Assembly: GCA_019426215.1 (NCBI GenBank) | Contig: CM033400.1 | Coordinates: 23,854,568 to 23,918,567 of the forward strand | Length of the DNA: 64,000 bases | Reading direction: 5' to 3' | From: Buddleja alternifolia | Taxonomy: Eukaryota; Streptophyta; Magnoliopsida; Lamiales; Scrophulariaceae | Part shown: positions 58,491 through 64,000 of the stretch, piece by piece | How positions within the stretch are numbered: position 1 is the stretch's first letter | How the letters are laid out: the number at the start of each line of letters is the position of its first letter | The notes under the pieces: generated by a model | The model's database searches: none | What the model was told of the DNA's origin: nothing | Seen by the model: the letters and a program-made list of their open reading frames with translations, nothing else | Translations under genes and position numbers: made by a program

Positions 58491-60009
58491 TGTTGGTCCC
58501 AAGTGGCATACGAAAGGGTCTAGAAGGGGGGGGGGAAAGTTGAATAGACCCTGAAGTCTTTTTCGACTTCAAAAAGATTTCGTATTAAAATGGTTTTTGG
58601 ACGCTTGAAATGTGAACGCTTGACTGCGCGTTTACTTAGAACTATAGACGCTTAGGTTAAGCGTCTGATGAAGACTGTTTTTAGAGAGTTAACTTAGATT
58701 TCAAGATTTGAATACTTTAACCGAGTGGGTTTAAGCGTTCAGTTCTTTAATCAGTGTTAGCACAGCGGAATGATTTTTCTAGTCTTCTTTTGAAAGCTTT
58801 AGCGTCACCAGAAGTTTCTTAGTTGCTTAGCGTTTGATTGTATTTTACTTAATCAATTTATGCAATGATATGATATGAAAGAATTGACTGAAAAGTAAAT
58901 AACACAATATTTATAAGGTTTGTTGGGTGATGTAATCCCAACTACGTCCTTCTTCTCCTTGAACACTTGGAGGCAATCAACTAAAGTGATTCTAAAAGAA
59001 TCACACAGAATCTTCTACACAATAGGGAGAGATAGATGTCAATGACTTGAGCTCCTTGATCACACAGATTTCTGCTCCAAATCACTTCAATCTCCTTGCT
59101 TCTTTCACCCAGAAATGATGCAAGTATCCAACTTCGACTTCACACAGATCGCGAGGCTTGGATGGGTTTTTCTAAAATGGTTTGTTTGATTTTGATAAAG
59201 TTCAACCAACTTGGAAATATCTCAGTAGGAAAGTGGTTTCTTCGAAAAAAAATGTTTGAGATATTTGTTGACTGCCTCAGGATTGAAGAAAAGCAGAGGG
59301 AATGTTTTCTTGAATATTCTGGCTTTTCTGAGAGTTTAAGGAATGAGACTTCAATGCAACAGCAATTCGACTTGAAGATTACTTGTGTTATTTGGCTCGT
59401 TGTTGAAGTCCTATTTATAGGCATTCTTGGAGAAAGTGTCCGTTTGACACATGCACAGGCGCGTGTCTCTCACTTCCGCGAGTGAACAACTTTTGTCCTT
59501 TTTCCTGAAAATCTGCTGCACAAAAGTTGGTGCTGCAGTCTGAGATAATTGACAGTCCAATAGGGTGGCTTCTCCGTACGTCTGAAAGTGCTTATCACAT
59601 TTAATGCTCTTATCAGCATTTAATGCATTTGAATTAAATACCCGTTAGTACTTAATGCTTTGAGAATATTTGCATTAAACTCCTTCTGGACTTAGAAATA
59701 AATTCAAGTGAAATTACTTCTGTCCCATAAGGAAACGCTTGATGTAGCTGGTCATTTGGACGCTTGGAGACTTTTATCTTTCTTCAGAAATCAGGCGCTT
59801 GAGTCTTTGAACTTTACCACTGATAAACTCACTTAAAAATTATCGGACGTTCAGCCTAAGACTACTTAGCCTAACAATCTAAACTAAAATAAAACAAATC
59901 CTAATAAGCCTATTACAAAACTAACGCTTCAAAGCTTATACAAATTTTCTACTGAAATCAAACTTAGATAATTGTCATCATCAAAACATCTAACATGAAA
60001 TTCCTAACA
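58491..60009 (-). repeat. Element C 5' LTR
   Basis: It is 1519 bp. TATA box at 59412-59419. It lacks about 23 bp found in the 3' LTR near 47730-47755 ('ttttggggtctaacacaaag'). The U3 hairpin is at about 59633-59656 with one extra mismatch. Confidence 0.93.
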
Positions 60010-60586
60010 CCGCATTTCAAGGTCGATCCTACCAAAAGGTGATTTGGATCTAACTACTCTAATGACAGACTTGATGTCACAAGTATACCTTCAACTCAAT
60101 TCCTCAGGTCAAAGGTTCACGCGTATTTATCACAGCTTATCGGTTTCATCATTGACTGTCAAAGAGTGAATACACATGTGATGAAACTGATGCAAGTTGT
60201 GTTCAAACATATCAGTCCAGTTGATGTGTCTATGACATAAGTTCTCACTACCATTTCCATAGTGTACGACTGGCACTTTCTCTGTCAAAACTTATATCAT
60301 ACAAGCCTGTATTCACTATTGATGCCCAATCAATATTTCTTAAACTTGCGAACCCTTTTAGATGACAGGGATCAAACCGCTCTAGTGGCTATCCTCCTAT
60401 CCCATAGAAGGTACAGAGTTTGCCATGTCATCAAGGACTTTACGTTGTTTATTATACCTTACAAATGCCTATAAGAAAACAACAATCAAATGCCTTATAT
60501 TAATTGGAAAAACCATAGTTTAGTTACAATGTTAATGCCTTATAAATCTATCCTCTTTATGACATTTGAGGGCATACACTCTAACA
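60010..60586 (-). repeat. Element E 5' LTR, segment 2
   Basis: It starts with the duplicated CCGCA, matches 39214-39789, and ends CTCTAACA, followed by AAGAA. Confidence 0.92.
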
Positions 60587-61487
60587 AAGAAAAGGGTATA
60601 CACTTTGCTGAAAGAAAAGCTTACAAACTCCATAGCCAAAATCCTACCAAGCTTTTCACAACCATTCCAAAGACAGTCACCAATATGTCAAACCTCTATC
60701 TAGAAAACTCTACACTATTATTGAGATATTTTTAAGTTGTTTAAACTTTTCAAAAACAAACAAACCTGTGACCAAACCTCAACATCATTCACTTGAATGA
60801 GAAAGCCTATTGACTTACAAGCAATATCTTGTGTAAAAAAATCGAGTGGAGGAAGATCTTTATTGGAGCTGAAATCTATGTGACTAAGGAGTTCCGAGAT
60901 CGAGTGTAACTTACATTATTTTGGGTGAAAGAAGCAAGGGGATAAAAGATCTTTATTGGAGCTAAAATCTGTGTGACCAAGGAGTTCCAAGATCATATCC
61001 AATCTCCCCCTATTTTGAAGAAGTCTTTGTATGACTCTTCGATAATCATCATAGTGGAAATCCTCCGTCATAAAAGGAGAAGAAGGACGTAGATGGGATT
61101 ACATCACCCAGTGAACCTTACAAATACCTTGTGTCATTTACTGTTTTATTCATTTACTATTTTGTTGCTTACTATTTACATTACATATATCTCAAAAGTT
61201 TTTTTAAAAACAGTTAAGTGACAAATTCTGATTAAAAACCAAATGCTAAGCTATAAAAATACTTCCGCTATGCTAACCCAGATTAAGCGACTAAACATTG
61301 CCCTACTTTGTTAAGCGTTAAAATCGCTAAGTCTAAGTTATCTTTTCCCAAGCGCCCAACCTAGTGCTTAAGCTTTCCAAGCGTTCAGATACTTCAAAAG
61401 TGATACGAATTTTTAGAAGTTGAAAAAGACTTTATGTCTATTCAATCCCCCCTTCTAGACCCTTTCGTATGCCACTTGGGACCAACA
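60587..61487 (+). repeat. Element D 5' LTR, segment 2
   Basis: It continues from 38201 after the AAGAA duplication and ends CCACTTGGGACCAACA. Total LTR length is about 1.9 kb, against 1.4-1.5 kb in A, B and C, partly from tandem duplications here and at 37583. Confidence 0.85.
60854..60994 (+). repeat. 93-bp spaced repeat in D's LTR
   Basis: AGATCTTTATTGGAGCTGAA (60854) recurs as AGATCTTTATTGGAGCTAAA (60947), with similar sequence for about 45 bp. A and B have it once. Confidence 0.75.
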
Positions 61488-61489
61488 AG

Positions 61490-61500
61490 TGGTATCAGAG
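61490..61500 (+). promoter_or_regulatory. Element D primer binding site
   Basis: TGGTATCAGAG lies two bases after the LTR, complementary to initiator tRNA-Met. Confidence 0.93.
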
Positions 61501-61596
61501 TGGTTGAAGTTGAAGCCTGAGAGTTTCCAATCATAACTGCTTGTTTAGACCCATTTTTCTAAAATTAGTCGCTTTTTAAATTTTTATAAACCTTTC

Positions 61597-63815
61597 ATGG
61601 CATTTTCTAAAGTTCCTAAATTGACCGAGTCAAACTATCATTCGTGGAAGGTCAAAGCGTTTTCTTATTTGTGTTCATGGGATGATGAAATGTGTGACAT
61701 CATTTCAAATGGGCCAATCAAAATATACAAAGTCATCACCAGAGCGCCCGGAGTCACAGAAGAGACACCTGATGGTTATGTGGGGAAACCTAAACAAGAA
61801 TGGTCTACCGATGAGCATCGACGAGCCAATTTAGACAATGTTGGTCGAAATGATTTATACACAGCCATTGGTGACAATGACAACTTATTCAACAAGGTCA
61901 AATCATGCAATACAACTAAACAGATTTGGGATAAGTTGGCTACTATTTGTGGTGGCTCAGCACAACTCAAGGAAAACAAATTATCAATTGCCAAAGAAAA
62001 GTTCAACAACTTTAAAATGTTACCCACTGAGATGCTAGAACAATTAGACATGAGATTTATTGCTCTTATCACTGAATTAACATCCTTGGGTATGGAATTA
62101 CAAAATCGGGAAATGGTGGTCAAAATTTTCAGAAGTCTCCCGAATAGATTCCTTATGAAAACAACCGCAATGAGAGCATCAAACAATCTGGATAGTCTAA
62201 CTCCATAGATGTTTTTTCAGAACTCAAAGCGTTTAAGTTGGAGTTGCATTCGGCCAGGGATGCAGTGAGCAGTCCAGTGATCAAGTTTAGAGAGCTAATG
62301 GCATCAATCAAAGGAGAATCCAGTAATAAAGAAAAGGCTTCAGATATGAGTGAGGAAGAAGAACTAGCACTTCTAAATAGATTCAGAAAGTTCTTGAAAT
62401 ATGAAAAGAAAGGAAATAGTCCTAAGAATCCAGGACAAAGTTCATATCAAGCGCCTGCTCAAATACAACAACAATATCAAGTGCCTCACTATCCTGCACC
62501 TTCCTCTCCAGCGCCAATCTAGTATCAAGAATCTTCTCAGCAAGATCGCTAAGTGCCAGTGGTCTCAAAACCACGATTTGCAAGATTGACAAATGAACAA
62601 AAGATGCAAACTTATCTCTGTTATAATTGCAAGAAACTAGGGCATTTCCAAGTTAATTGCCTATATCTAAATGTGTCTAAGCCTACAAAGCAAGACCAAG
62701 CGAATAGACACCAATTCAGGAACAATCTTAGGCAACAAGGCTTGCTGGCATAAACTAAACAACTCTACACACCTGAATAGGACTTGGAATCATCAGATGA
62801 AATTGCCGATGATGAACCTTGAAGCACCTCAGCATTCATTTGTCTCATAGCAAGAGATGATGAAGGGTCTGACGACTCATTATCTAAGGTAACCACTGAA
62901 TTATATCATCATCTTTCTTATGATGAATTACTTGACAAAGTAAAAAGATATTATAAAGATTTTCAAGATGCCGCCAAATTATTTCAAAATCACTTCCACA
63001 TTATTTCAGTGCTCAAAAGCGATAACATAATGCTCAAAGCATAGTTGCAAGTTCAGCAACAATGCATTGAGAAGAACCAATCGCTTGAGAGTGAAATTAC
63101 TCAACTGAAAAATGATATTGATATAAGAGTTAAGAGAGAAGCTGAAGTGATCGCTAAACTTGCCAAATGAGAGCATCTTCTCTCATCATTATCAAAAGCA
63201 TCAAGAATGTTAGATAATGTGACTGACGTAACCAGACTATTTGGTGAAAAGACAGGTTTAGATTGTGATAAATTTGGTCATAAAACCAAATCGTCTAAGG
63301 TTATGACAATCAACAAAGAGAAAGGTGTAACCTTTGTTAAAGAGAGCTCAAACAGACAAACGCTGAATGAGACTCAGAATATTGGTACAAGGTCAAATGA
63401 GAAAGTTAATACTGACTCAGGCAAAGGAAAGACCAAAGTGAATGATTCATAAAAGAAAGCTTATCCAAACGCTCAAAAGGCTAAGGACAAACTTCCTACA
63501 AGTAAATCTAACGCTAAGTGTCTAGCATAAAAAGTGCATCCTAAGCCAATACCAAGGAAATACCAACGTCAATATCCAAAAAGATCTATATCATATTATC
63601 GATACTATGATAATTATGATTATCACTATGATTATTACTATAATCAAAGATATTACTATACACCTAAAAAGCACACACAACACAAACTGAAACATAAGAA
63701 GGCCAATCTTCCCGTAATGAAGATAAGGCAAATATGGGTTCCGAAAATTCTAATTCAAACGAACGCTACTAACAAGGAAGGACCCTAAACAAAATGGGTA
63801 CCTAAAAAGAATTAG
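61597..63815 (+). pseudogene. gag: Element D gag, frameshifted with several stops
   Basis: It starts MAFSKVPKLTESNYHSWK and is open to codon 203. A one-base loss near 62200 shifts the frame; the remainder lies in that second frame with stops near 62521, 62548, 62752, 62778, 63168, 63450 and 63528. The zinc knuckle CYNCKKLGHFQVNC is near 62620. The Tyr-rich tail is at 63590-63660. It ends at TAG 63813-63815, the same site as in B. It keeps the ETPDGYVGKPKQEW segment that C lost. Confidence 0.92.
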
Positions 63816-63834
63816 AACTGCCCTTTGAGTGCAG

Positions 63835-64000
63835 GTACCTAGAGCCAACACCGATACTTAAATTTGGTACATAGATAGTGGGTCGTCGAGACATATGACT
63901 GGCTCAAAGGATCTCTTAATCAACTATCGTGCAACCAATGGTCCTCGAGTTATATTCGGTGATAACTCCAAAGGTAAAACTAAAGATATAGGTATCATGC
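63835..64000 (+). pseudogene. pol: Element D pol start (protease), cut by window edge
   Basis: In the frame +1 to gag, [18 protein letters not shown] and [12 protein letters not shown] are readable. A TCA to TAA change lies just before the Trp. The protease Asp is present. The rest is off the window. Confidence 0.88.

Larger units (their letters stand above)
46621..60009 (-). mobile_element. Element C: 13.4 kb Sirevirus-like copia retrotransposon
   Basis: It has the same plan as B: 5' LTR 58491-60009, PBS, gag, pol, internal PPTs, post-pol gene, PPT and 3' LTR 46621-47795. The TSD CCGCA is perfect. Sequence divergence from B in the LTRs and the post-pol gene marks a separate subfamily. It carries two nonsense codons in pol and several lesions in the post-pol gene; gag is open throughout. 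Confidence 0.95.
38202..60586 (-). mobile_element. Element E: copia retrotransposon (about 9.0 kb), split by element C
   Basis: Reverse-strand element with LTRs 38202-39789 and 45608-46620 plus 60015-60586. It has an initiator-Met PBS, a long leader, gag, pol and PPT. A perfect TSD AAGAA is at 38197-38201 and 60587-60591. A's LTR keeps the unoccupied site at 1327-1331. PPT, leader motifs and protein scraps show it is related to F. Gag, protease, integrase and RT all carry lesions. Confidence 0.93.

Overview
This window is intergenic plant DNA built almost entirely from nested LTR retrotransposons. I found no host gene, rRNA, tRNA or CRISPR array. A flowering plant is indicated by four signs: Ty1/copia elements of the Sirevirus (SIRE/Maximus) type, tRNA-Asp-primed Ty3-like non-autonomous elements, a hAT-like MITE, and AT-rich sequence. 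The species cannot be named from the sequence.

Five copies or part-copies of one Sirevirus-like family, or two close subfamilies, are present. A (1-2031, +) is a 3' end. B (3059-17057, -) is a complete 14.0 kb element with 98%-similar LTRs and TSD ATAGT. C (46621-60009, -) is a 13.4 kb element with TSD CCGCA. D is a 5' LTR at 37190-38201 plus 60587-61487, with gag running off the right edge. The fifth is an RT scrap at 36880-37189 (+). Older elements host them. F is a decayed copia (2032-30212, +) whose 5' LTR was hit by both A and B. It also holds the non-autonomous element I (22427-27805, +) and a 350-bp MITE (18245-18594). G is an old LTR scrap split by the non-autonomous element H (30294-36239, -). 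E (38202-60586, -, TSD AAGAA) is a copia related to F; it sits inside D's LTR and was itself hit by C.

The most interesting content is what B and C carry between pol and the 3' LTR. There is a large extra gene in the sense direction. In B it has three exons separated by two short GT-AG introns (82 and 81 nt, both phase 1), and the frame stays consistent across all three exons. A TATA-like box, a CT-rich leader and a good start context precede it, and G-box cores lie upstream. The encoded protein has a helical domain resembling the 'putative plant transposon protein' family, then Ser/Glu-rich and Lys-rich NLS-like stretches, then a long C-terminal half with a coiled coil. It shows no signal peptide or clear membrane anchor, so it does not look like an envelope protein despite lying in the Sirevirus env-like slot. 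C carries a diverged homologue with one conserved splice-like unit. A carries its last 117 codons. Two internal polypurine tracts sit between pol and this gene in both B and C.

All coding regions carry nonsense codons or frameshifts, so no copy here is autonomous as it stands. In the gag-pol machinery Gag forms the particle, protease and integrase process and insert, and RT-RNase H copies the RNA from an initiator-tRNA-Met primer. The extra gene's role is unknown.
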